Origin: Hyphomicrobium_A sp943371625
Lineage (GTDB): Bacteria > Pseudomonadota > Alphaproteobacteria > Rhizobiales > Hyphomicrobiaceae
Assembly: GCA_943371625.1 (NCBI GenBank)
Contig: CALRVN010000294.1
Span: 1 to 5,173 of the forward strand
DNA length: 5,173 nt
Direction of reading: 5' to 3'
Position numbers and translations under genes: made by a program. Each line of letters begins with the position of its first letter. The stretch's first letter is position 1. A model generated the notes under the pieces. That model saw nothing but the letters and a program-made list of their open reading frames with translations. It did no database searches and had not been told where the DNA came from. Below, piece by piece: positions 1 to 5,138 of this stretch.

Positions 1-333
1 TTCGGTCAGCCGATCGCCGAGTTCCAGGCCCTTCGCTTCGTCCTGGCCGACATGGCCGCAGACGTCGCCCAGGCCCGTGCCTACTGGCAGCAGGTCGCAC
101 ACCTCCTCGATGCCGGCGAACCGGCCGAGAGCGAGAGCGCCCAGGTGAAGCTTCTGGCGACGGAAATGTCCGTGCGCGTCACCAACCAGGCGATGCAGCT
201 TCACGGCGGCAATGGATACACGACCGAGCACCGCATCGAGCGCTACTGGCGAGACGCGCGTCTGACGACAATCTTCGAGGGCACGAGCGAGATCCAGCGC
301 CGCATCATCAGTGATCGGCTGCTGGGCAAGTAA
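1..333 (+). CDS. Acyl-CoA dehydrogenase, C-terminal part (5' end outside window)
   Basis: This frame is open from base 1 and ends at TAA 331-333, giving the last 110 residues of an acyl-CoA dehydrogenase. These FAD flavoenzymes oxidise acyl-CoA to trans-2-enoyl-CoA and pass electrons to electron-transfer flavoprotein. The fragment is the C-terminal helical domain. Visible hallmarks are LHGGNGY (fragment residues 67-73), in the conserved Gly-rich segment near FAD; the ERYWRDAR stretch (79-87); and IFEGTSEIQRR (91-101). In medium- and short-chain acyl-CoA dehydrogenases the Glu of the EGT motif is the catalytic base; here it is fragment residue 93, codon 277-279. The protein ends RLLGK, a normal family end, so the 3' end is intact. 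The substrate chain length cannot be told from this part. The internal ATG at 52 lies inside the conserved domain and is not the start. Confidence 0.95.
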   Translation, partial: FGQPIAEFQALRFVLADMAADVAQARAYWQQVAHLLDAGEPAESESAQVKLLATEMSVRVTNQAMQLHGGNGYTTEHRIERYWRDARLTTIFEGTSEIQRRIISDRLLGK

Positions 334-335
334 GC

Positions 336-352
336 CCCGGGCAATGCCTGGG
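336..352 (+). terminator. Short GC hairpin just after the acyl-CoA dehydrogenase stop
   Basis: Bases 336-342 (CCCGGGC) can pair with 346-352 (GCCTGGG) as a 7-bp stem with one G-T wobble and a 3-base loop, starting 2 bases after the TAA. No T-run follows, so it is not a classic intrinsic terminator. It could mark a transcript 3' end or be chance in GC-rich DNA. Confidence 0.3.
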
Positions 353-379
353 CGACGCCGGAACCGCGCGTGGTAATAT
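352..379 (+). promoter_or_regulatory. Weak candidate promoter for dinB
   Basis: A TAATAT hexamer at 374-379 lies 16 bases downstream of GCGACG (352-357). The matches to sigma-70 -10 and -35 elements are only 4/6 and 3/6. If used, transcription would start only a base or two before the ATG at 388, giving a leaderless or near-leaderless mRNA. That would fit the absence of any purine-rich ribosome binding site upstream of 388. No two-part alphaproteobacterial LexA box (GTTC/GAAC half-sites spaced by 7) is visible here. Tentative. Confidence 0.2.
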
Positions 380-387
380 GCATAGCC

Positions 388-1464
388 ATGACATCCGCGG
401 CGGTACGCAAAATCATCCACATCGACATGGACGCGTTCTACGCGTCGGTGGAGCAACGAGATAATCCGTCGCTGCGCGGTCTCCCCGTCGCTGTCGGACA
501 CGGAGCCAAACGCGGTGTTGTCGCCGCGGCGAGCTACGAAGCGCGCAAGTTCGGCGTGCGTTCGGCGATGCCCTCGACCACGGCGCTGCGGCAATGTCCT
601 GATCTTGTTTTCGTCCCGCCGCGGTTCGACGTCTATCGCGCCGTGTCCGACCAAATCCGCGGCATCTTCGCCGAATACACGCCGCTCACCGAGCCTCTGT
701 CCCTCGACGAGGCATACCTCGACGTCACCGAGAACCTGCGCGGCGTGCCGACAGCCTCGGCCACCGCGAAGGAGATCAGATCGAAGATATTGGCCGATAC
801 CGGCCTCACCGCCTCGGCCGGCATCTCCTACAACAAGTTCCTGGCCAAGCTGGCGTCCGATCACAGAAAGCCCAACGGCCAGTTCGTCATCACGCCCGAG
901 ATGGGCGCGGAGTTCGTCGAGGCCTTGGCCGTGGGGAAATTCCACGGCATCGGCCCGGTCACGGCGGAGAAGATGAAGGCGCTCGGCATCCACACGGGCC
1001 GCGACCTTCGCGACAGATCTCTCGCGTTCCTGCAGGAGCAGTTCGGCAAGGCCGGCGCGTGGTACTACGCCATCGCGCGCGGCGAGGACGATCGCCCCGT
1101 GCGGCCCGACCGGCAGCGCAAGTCGTCGGGCTCGGAGACGACGTTCGCCGACGACCTGTTAAAGCCCGACGAGATAGAGAATGGCGTCAGAGCCATGGCC
1201 GACGATGTCTGGGCCTGGTGTGAGAAGCATCGGGCGTTCGGACAGACGGTCACCGTCAAGATCAAGTATGCGGACTTTCGCATCATGACGCGCAGCCGTA
1301 CCTTGCCGGCACCGGTAGATACCCCGGAACAACTGCGCGAGGTCAGCGTCTCGCTGGTGCGATCGATCTATCCGCCGTTGATGGGGATACGCCTGTTAGG
1401 CGTGAGCGTGTCGAAATTCGGCGCCGCGTCTCTAGCCAAGCAGCTGGATCTCGGCCTGGACTGA
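388..1464 (+). CDS. dinB: DNA polymerase IV (Y-family translesion polymerase DinB)
   Basis: This 358-residue protein is close in size to E. coli DinB. Y-family polymerases copy across damaged bases with low fidelity and lack proofreading. The palm begins RKIIHIDMDAFYASVEQ, with metal ligand D13 and Y18 at the steric-gate position (Phe in E. coli). SLDEAYLDV supplies catalytic D107 and E108. ISYNKFLAKLASD (146-158) followed by KPNGQ is the family signature, and GKFHGIGPVTAEKMKALGI (183-201) is the thumb helix-hairpin-helix. The little-finger domain spans roughly 245-345. The C-terminal QLDLGL (352-357) matches a beta-clamp-binding motif, as at the E. coli Pol IV end. I chose ATG 388 because it puts a normal short lead before RKIIHID. 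GTG 370 is in frame but adds six atypical residues. No Shine-Dalgarno sequence is evident at either start. The 3' end overlaps the convergent VWA gene by 97 bp. Confidence 0.97.
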   Translation: MTSAAVRKIIHIDMDAFYASVEQRDNPSLRGLPVAVGHGAKRGVVAAASYEARKFGVRSAMPSTTALRQCPDLVFVPPRFDVYRAVSDQIRGIFAEYTPLTEPLSLDEAYLDVTENLRGVPTASATAKEIRSKILADTGLTASAGISYNKFLAKLASDHRKPNGQFVITPEMGAEFVEALAVGKFHGIGPVTAEKMKALGIHTGRDLRDRSLAFLQEQFGKAGAWYYAIARGEDDRPVRPDRQRKSSGSETTFADDLLKPDEIENGVRAMADDVWAWCEKHRAFGQTVTVKIKYADFRIMTRSRTLPAPVDTPEQLREVSVSLVRSIYPPLMGIRLLGVSVSKFGAASLAKQLDLGLD

Positions 1465-2213
1465 ATCTCGCTTCTGAGACTGGCCTGCAGTGCATCCCGC
1501 GCCGGCCTGCGTTCTAGCCCGCTCGAGTAGGCGCAGCCGAGAGTCGTGCGCAGTGCCGACACGAGCTGGTCCTTTGTCTCGGCGGAGACGAACATTCCGC
1601 CCGTCCGCTCCGGCAGGCAACGGGTCGGATAAGGTCCGGGTATGCCGCTGGTGTGGCTCACCATGTAGCCGATGACATGCACCGTGGTGTCGAGGCCATC
1701 GCGCTTCAGCGAATCCGCGAGCGCACATGGATTGCCCCCGCACGTCTCCTCTCCGTCCGTCAGGAGCACGATGACGGCCGGCCGCTTCCTATAGTTCAGA
1801 ACCTCCGCGGCGCGCTCGACAGACGCCGCGATTGGCGTCTGTCCATAGGGCTGGACCGTGTCGATCACCTGCATGATGCGCTCGGCCGAGTTGGCGGCTA
1901 CCGGCAGCCGCAAGTCGATACTGGCGCAAACTCCGGGCGCGCGCGGCCCCGGACCGAACACGATCAGGCCGAGGTTGCGCACCGGCGCCACCTCCGGCAG
2001 CACCTCGGCCAGGGCTTGCCGCGCGGTCGCCATTCGTGTCGTCGATTTTTCGCCGAATCCTGGACCGGCCATCGACCCAGACGCGTCTAAGACAAGCACT
2101 GCATCCTTGGCGCACGGCAGGCGAGGGGTATTGTCCGAATCGCCCGCACCGGCAGCGCCGGCAGCCAGGCCGGCCAGCAGTACCGCCGCGCATACTGCTC
2201 CCGACGCCGCCAT
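1368..2213 (-). CDS. Exported von Willebrand factor A (VWA) domain protein
   Basis: This 281-residue protein starts with a hydrophobic segment (about 7-23, Ala/Leu/Gly-rich, ending AGA) that looks like a signal peptide, although its N-terminus lacks the usual Lys/Arg. The VWA domain covers about 37-228. Its metal-ion-dependent adhesion site is complete: DASGS (D43, S45, S47), T126 in GQTPIAASV, and D153 in LTDGEE. Such domains bind Mg2+ and protein ligands; the partner is unknown. Cysteines at 34, 96, 158, 163, 199 and 227 could form disulfides outside the cytoplasm. After TLGC (224-227) about 54 residues remain that are Arg/Ser-rich and not VWA-like; this tail overlaps the dinB 3' end in antisense. 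The ATG lies 6 bp after the TAG of the DUF3617 gene and in its frame, so no earlier in-frame start is possible. Translation is probably coupled, as only a weak TAGG precedes the ATG. The domain call is firm; the role is unknown. Confidence 0.88.
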   Translation of the reverse strand: MAASGAVCAAVLLAGLAAGAAGAGDSDNTPRLPCAKDAVLVLDASGSMAGPGFGEKSTTRMATARQALAEVLPEVAPVRNLGLIVFGPGPRAPGVCASIDLRLPVAANSAERIMQVIDTVQPYGQTPIAASVERAAEVLNYRKRPAVIVLLTDGEETCGGNPCALADSLKRDGLDTTVHVIGYMVSHTSGIPGPYPTRCLPERTGGMFVSAETKDQLVSALRTTLGCAYSSGLERRPARDALQASLRSEIQSRPRSSCLARDAAPNFDTLTPNRRIPINGG

Positions 2214-2219
2214 GCCGGC

Positions 2220-2747
2220 CTACTGCACTTGCACCGTGGCGCCGTTCGCGCTTCTGGCTTCACCGGCTTGCAGCCCGTCGCAGCTCTCGCCGATGTACTT
2301 TCCGCTTTGCAAGATCTTGCGCTGAATATTGATCGGCTGGCCGCCCTGCGCGCGCGACGCGTTGCCCGAAATGGAGCTCTCCACCTTCACGCGGAATGTG
2401 GTTTTGAAGTCGCCCGCCAGCTCCGTGTGTGTCGTGACATGGCGCTGGTCGTAAGCGCATATCGCGTCGACGACCGTAGCGTCCGCCGATTTCTTCACCT
2501 CGTATTTCGAGCAGTTGGCCCTGTTCTCCTTGCCGCTCGCAACGACGGTGTTTCGCTCCATCTCCTCGCCGATGCACATGGTCAGCTGCTGCTTGCGCGG
2601 ACCAGCGCCCTCGTCGGTTTCGGTCTGCAGCTCCCACAGCCCCGCCTTGCGCAGCGGAAGGTCAGGTCCCTCTTCGGCGGCGTGCAGGCTACCGACGGCG
2701 ATAAGCGGCACTGCCGCGAGCAGGAGGGCGATCGCGCGACGTTTCAT
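2220..2747 (-). CDS. DUF3617-type exported protein of unknown function
   Basis: This 175-residue protein has a typical Sec signal peptide: MKRR, a hydrophobic core (5-19), then a likely cleavage around LHAA (21-24). The mature part fits the DUF3617 pattern as I recall it: an early GLWEL (36-40), TMC with C58, further cysteines C79, C97 and C156, and a GDFKTTF segment (112-118) ahead of a beta-rich C-terminal half. Four cysteines suggest two disulfides in the periplasm or outside. The family has no established activity. The start is well supported: GGAG at 2756-2753 lies 5 bases before the ATG. It is the first gene of an apparent two-gene operon with the VWA protein, which starts 6 bp after its TAG. 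The operon is transcribed away from the CoA-transferase gene, so its promoter should lie in 2748-3073. The family assignment comes from pattern recognition, not a search. Confidence 0.85.
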   Translation of the reverse strand: MKRRAIALLLAAVPLIAVGSLHAAEEGPDLPLRKAGLWELQTETDEGAGPRKQQLTMCIGEEMERNTVVASGKENRANCSKYEVKKSADATVVDAICAYDQRHVTTHTELAGDFKTTFRVKVESSISGNASRAQGGQPINIQRKILQSGKYIGESCDGLQAGEARSANGATVQVQ

Positions 2748-2774
2748 CGTTGCTCCGTTCCGGATGTAATTGGC

Positions 2775-2817
2775 GGCACAGTAGGCCGAAGTGGCGCAAG
2801 GCTATGCCACCTGTGCC
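2775..2817. repeat. Nested inverted repeat upstream of the DUF3617 gene
   Basis: GGCACAG (2775-2781) is the exact reverse complement of CTGTGCC (2811-2817), and GTGGC (2791-2795) of GCCAC (2806-2810). On the right the two arms touch; on the left they are split by nine bases (2782-2790). This could fold into a 12-bp stem with a 9-base bulge and a 10-base loop. It lies 28 bp from the DUF3617 start codon, so it could be an operator or, if transcribed, a leader hairpin in that mRNA. Confidence 0.5.
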
Positions 2818-2828
2818 AGCGCTGACAT

Positions 2829-2841
2829 GGGAACACTTCCC
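2829..2841. repeat. GGGAA-CAC-TTCCC palindrome
   Basis: This is a perfect 5-bp inverted repeat with a 3-base centre. It directly abuts the first copy of the direct repeat that starts at 2841. It looks like a small regulator half-site pair, but I cannot assign it to a known regulator, and 5-bp arms also arise by chance. Confidence 0.3.
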
Positions 2842-2972
2842 GCGACCCGAGCCAAAGTTGCCACGTCCGACGGCACGCTTTTTCCCTCCCCCACCCGAGC
2901 GCCTGTCAGATTGCGTGAGGTCGTTAGCAATATTCCTTCGTTGGCGTCGCCGCGACCTTCAGCCAAAGTCGC
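2841..2972 (+). repeat. Imperfect direct repeat, two copies about 110 bp apart
   Basis: Copy 1 (2841-2861) reads CGCGACC, then CG, AGCCAAAGT, TGC. Copy 2 (2951-2972) reads CGCGACC, then TTC, AGCCAAAGT, CGC. The 7-mer and 9-mer are identical, separated by 2 or 3 bases. Both copies lie in the divergent control region in the same orientation. Plausible readings are two binding sites for one regulator, perhaps with DNA looping, or a relic of a small duplication. Confidence 0.5.
2910..2931. repeat. ATTGC-N12-GCAAT inverted repeat
   Basis: ATTGC (2910-2914) and GCAAT (2927-2931) form a perfect 5-bp inverted repeat with a 12-base centre. It lies between the two direct-repeat copies, in the most AT-rich part of the intergenic region. 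It resembles a dimeric regulator site in layout, but no specific regulator can be named. Confidence 0.3.
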
Positions 2973-3073
2973 GCTGGAGTGTGCAGCATTGCTCCGTCAC
3001 TGATCTCAGTGGCAGGAGCCTCGCCCGCGCGATGCGCCGCTCGAGCGCTAAGAGCATCAGGTCGCCTATCATC

Positions 3074-5044
3074 ATGCATCCAAGCGCGTCCTTCTTGTCG
3101 AACGTCGACAAGGGCAAAGTCGTCTCTGCGGCAGAAGCGGTTCGGCTCATCCGCGATGGCGACACCCTCGCAACGGGTGGATTTGTCGGAACGGGTGTCG
3201 CCGAGGAACTCATCGCTGCGCTGGAGGCCCGCTTCCTGGACGCTGGCCCGGCGGCGGGATCGCAAGCGGGCCATCCCCGCGACCTCACACTCATCTTTGG
3301 ATCATCGCAGGGCGACTTCAAAACTCGCGGCCTGAACCGGCTGGCGCATCCAGGCCTCCTCGCCCGAGTGATCGGCGGCCATTGGGGCGCTGTGCCCAAG
3401 CTGCAGGGGCTGGCGAGAGCCAACGCCATCGAGGCCTACAATCCACCGCAGGGTGTCGTGTCACAGCTTTTCCGGGACATCGCCGCAAAGCGTCCCGGCC
3501 ACCTCACCACGATAGGCATCGGAACTTACGCCGACCCGCGCCTCGGCGGCGGCAAGCTGAACTCCCGCACGACCGAAGACCTTGTCGAGGTCGTTGCGGT
3601 CGGCGGCCAGGAGTGCCTTTTCTTCAAGTCTCTCCCGATCAACGCCTGCTTCATCCGCGCCACCACCGGGGATCCGGATGGCAATCTGACCATGGAGAGA
3701 GAGGCTCTGACGGTCGAGGTTCTGGCGATCGCCATGGCGACGCGCAATTCCGGTGGCGTCGTCATCGCGCAGGTTGAACGCGTCGGCGCGCGCGGCAGCC
3801 TCAACCCGCGCCAAGTCAAGGTCCCGGGCGTCCTTGTCGACTGCCTTGTTGTCGCCGAGCCGGAGAACCATTGGCAGACGTTTGGTACTCCGTACGATCC
3901 GGGCCTCAGTGGTGAGACTCGCGTTCGAATAAATTCCTTACCGCCAATGCCGCTGAATGAGCGAAAGATCATTGCGCGCCGGGCCGCGCTGGAGCTGCGG
4001 CCAAACAGTGTGGTCAATCTCGGCATCGGAATGCCCGAAGGCATAGCCAAGGTCGCAGCAGAGGAGCGCATCGCCGAACTCGTGACGCTGACGTCCGAGC
4101 CCGGCATCATCGGCGGTGTGCCGGCAGGAGGCCTAAGCTTTGGAGCCGCGCTGAACATGGCGGCCGTGATCGACCAGCCGTACCAGTTCGACTACTACGA
4201 CGGCGGCGGGATCGACGCTGCCTTCCTCGGGCTGGCGGAAGCCGACCGCCACGGAAACGTCAATGTCAGCAAGTTCGGCGCGAAGTTGCCGGGAGCTGGC
4301 GGCTTCATCAACATTTCTCAGAACGCCCGACGTGTCGTCTACGTCGGAACTTTCACAGCCGGACGGCCGCGCGTCGCGGCCCTGACCCACGTTCCCGGCA
4401 TCATCTGCACCGGTCCCGTTCGCAAATTCGTGGATCAGGTCCAGTCCATCACGTTCAGCGGCGCGCACGCACGCACCGATGCCCGCGACGTACTTTACAT
4501 CACGGAGCGGTGCGTTTTCCGCCTCGCCCCCGACGGCCTCGAACTGGTCGAGGTCGCACCGGACATCGATATCGAGCGCGATATCCTCGCCTTGATGGAC
4601 TTCAAGTCGGTCGTGCGCAGAGACCCCGCGCTGATGGACGCGCGCATCTTTGCGGCGGAGCCGATGAACCTGCGAGGTGACCTCCTGCGCAGGCCGCTAG
4701 CCGAGCGCTTCACGTACGATGCCGCGCGCAACCTTTTTCTCGCCGACTTGGGTTTGATGTCGGTCTCATCGAAGGAAGACCTCGAGGCGATTGGGCGTGC
4801 GGTTGCGGATCGCCTGACGCCGCTCGGTCATCGGGTGCATGCGGTTGAGAACTACGACGGCCTGGCTATCGCCCCCGATCTCCTGACCGCCGTCTCCGAA
4901 GGTCTTGGTGCGATTGCAGAGCGCCACTACCTCGATGTCCAGCGCTACACGAACGACGCGCAATTCAATCATGCTGCAGCGCGGTTTGTGACGCGCTCCG
5001 GTCAAGACCAAGCCGCCGGGCGCGTGGGTGGCCTCTCACGGTGA
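3074..5044 (+). CDS. Acyl-CoA:carboxylate CoA-transferase (propionate CoA-transferase / YdiF type)
   Basis: This 656-residue enzyme belongs to the class I CoA-transferase family, which moves CoA between acyl-CoA and a free acid such as acetate or propionate through a glutamyl-CoA thioester. Two domains are present: about 15-290 (GHWG 102-105, EAYNPPQGVVSQ 120-131, TYADPRLGGGKLN 151-163) and about 295-527 (LNERKIIARRA 294-304, YYDGGGID 374-381, YITERCVF 475-482). SEPGIIGGVP (341-350) fits the active-site pattern E-x-G-x-x-G-G, so E342 is the likely catalytic glutamate (E333 in E. coli YdiF). After the usual end near residue 527 comes an extra domain of about 125 residues, starting MNLRGDLLRRPLAERFTYD (531-549). 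Substrates cannot be read from the sequence. I chose ATG 3074 because it puts a short lead before KVVSAAEAV; ATG 3032 is an alternative adding 14 residues. Neither has an ideally spaced ribosome binding site. Confidence 0.93.
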   Translation: MHPSASFLSNVDKGKVVSAAEAVRLIRDGDTLATGGFVGTGVAEELIAALEARFLDAGPAAGSQAGHPRDLTLIFGSSQGDFKTRGLNRLAHPGLLARVIGGHWGAVPKLQGLARANAIEAYNPPQGVVSQLFRDIAAKRPGHLTTIGIGTYADPRLGGGKLNSRTTEDLVEVVAVGGQECLFFKSLPINACFIRATTGDPDGNLTMEREALTVEVLAIAMATRNSGGVVIAQVERVGARGSLNPRQVKVPGVLVDCLVVAEPENHWQTFGTPYDPGLSGETRVRINSLPPMPLNERKIIARRAALELRPNSVVNLGIGMPEGIAKVAAEERIAELVTLTSEPGIIGGVPAGGLSFGAALNMAAVIDQPYQFDYYDGGGIDAAFLGLAEADRHGNVNVSKFGAKLPGAGGFINISQNARRVVYVGTFTAGRPRVAALTHVPGIICTGPVRKFVDQVQSITFSGAHARTDARDVLYITERCVFRLAPDGLELVEVAPDIDIERDILALMDFKSVVRRDPALMDARIFAAEPMNLRGDLLRRPLAERFTYDAARNLFLADLGLMSVSSKEDLEAIGRAVADRLTPLGHRVHAVENYDGLAIAPDLLTAVSEGLGAIAERHYLDVQRYTNDAQFNHAAARFVTRSGQDQAAGRVGGLSR

Positions 5045-5082
5045 CGGACAAGGGGTGTCCGGGAGCCCCTTCGGCCGTGAGA
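5034..5082 (+). terminator. Inverted repeat spanning the CoA-transferase stop codon, possible 3'-end structure
   Basis: TCTCACGG (5034-5041, in the last codons) is the exact reverse complement of CCGTGAGA (5075-5082). Inside it are two mutually exclusive hairpins: CGGACA (5045-5050) with TGTCCG (5056-5061), and AAGGGG (5050-5055) with CCCCTT (5066-5071). There is no T-run after it on the plus strand, so simple intrinsic termination is not obvious. It may stabilise the mRNA 3' end, act in attenuation, or be part of a dispersed palindromic repeat. Confidence 0.4.
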
Positions 5083-5083
5083 A

Positions 5084-5138
5084 GGAAAATCCCTTCAAGC
5101 CGACTCAGCGCGATCCGGGGCCGAGGGCGAGATTTTCC
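5084..5138. repeat. Inverted repeat GGAAAATC / GATTTTCC in the 3' flank
   Basis: GGAAAATC (5084-5091) and GATTTTCC (5131-5138) are exact reverse complements 39 bases apart. Part of the left arm also lies in a small GAAGG (5081-5085) / CCTTC (5092-5096) hairpin. GCCC-CT-TCGGCC (5065-5076) could also pair with GGCCGAGGGC (5119-5128), leaving CT bulged, which crosses the 8-bp stem. The 129-bp stretch 5045-5173 contains no gene I recognise. GTG 5077 opens a frame on the plus strand to the window edge, but it has no recognisable protein and no spaced ribosome binding site. Confidence 0.4.

Larger units (their letters stand above)
2748..3073. promoter_or_regulatory. Divergent intergenic control region
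   Basis: This 326-bp region lies between the divergent starts of the DUF3617/VWA operon and the CoA-transferase gene, so promoters for both should be here. I see no convincing -35/-10 pair on either strand. It holds a nested inverted repeat (2775-2817), a GGGAA-CAC-TTCCC palindrome (2829-2841), a split direct repeat (2841-2861 and 2951-2972) and an ATTGC/GCAAT inverted repeat (2910-2931), all annotated separately. The transferase frame stays open through the whole region, but its translation is Pro/Arg/Ser-rich and unlike the enzyme, so I treat it as non-coding. AGGAG at 3014-3018 is the best Shine-Dalgarno-like string near the transferase, but it lies 13 bases before an alternative ATG at 3032. 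Confidence 0.6.

Noticed and set aside
361..375. LexA-like site before dinB (GAAC-N7-)
   Set aside because: The second half-site reads GGTA rather than GAAC or GTTC, so only one half is present.
515..976. 153-residue plus-strand open frame inside dinB
   Set aside because: It is the alternative frame of dinB and rich in Arg/Ser/Pro; dinB motifs are fully accounted for in the main frame.
1653..2325. Plus-strand open frames opposite the VWA and DUF3617 genes
   Set aside because: They lie antisense to genes with clear signal peptides and domain motifs, and show no conserved motifs of their own.
2796..2809. Possible sigma-54 promoter on the minus strand (TGGCAT-N4-TTGC)
   Set aside because: The GG and GC elements are 9 bases apart instead of the required 10, and the other TGGCAC nearby is 13 bases from TTGC, so neither fits.
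2911..2939. Possible sigma-70 promoter for the CoA-transferase (TTGCGT as -35)
   Set aside because: No -10-like hexamer occurs at 16-18 bases; the AT-rich CAATAT and TATTCC are only 11 and 14 bases away.
3526..4158. 210-residue minus-strand open frame inside the CoA-transferase gene
   Set aside because: It is antisense to a strongly conserved coding region. Its translation is low-complexity Ser/Arg/Pro-rich sequence with no recognisable domain, as expected for a shadow frame in GC-rich DNA.
1..5044. Acyl-CoA dehydrogenase and CoA-transferase as one catabolic cluster
   Set aside because: They are separated by dinB and two minus-strand genes over about 2.7 kb, so co-transcription is excluded and a shared pathway is speculation.
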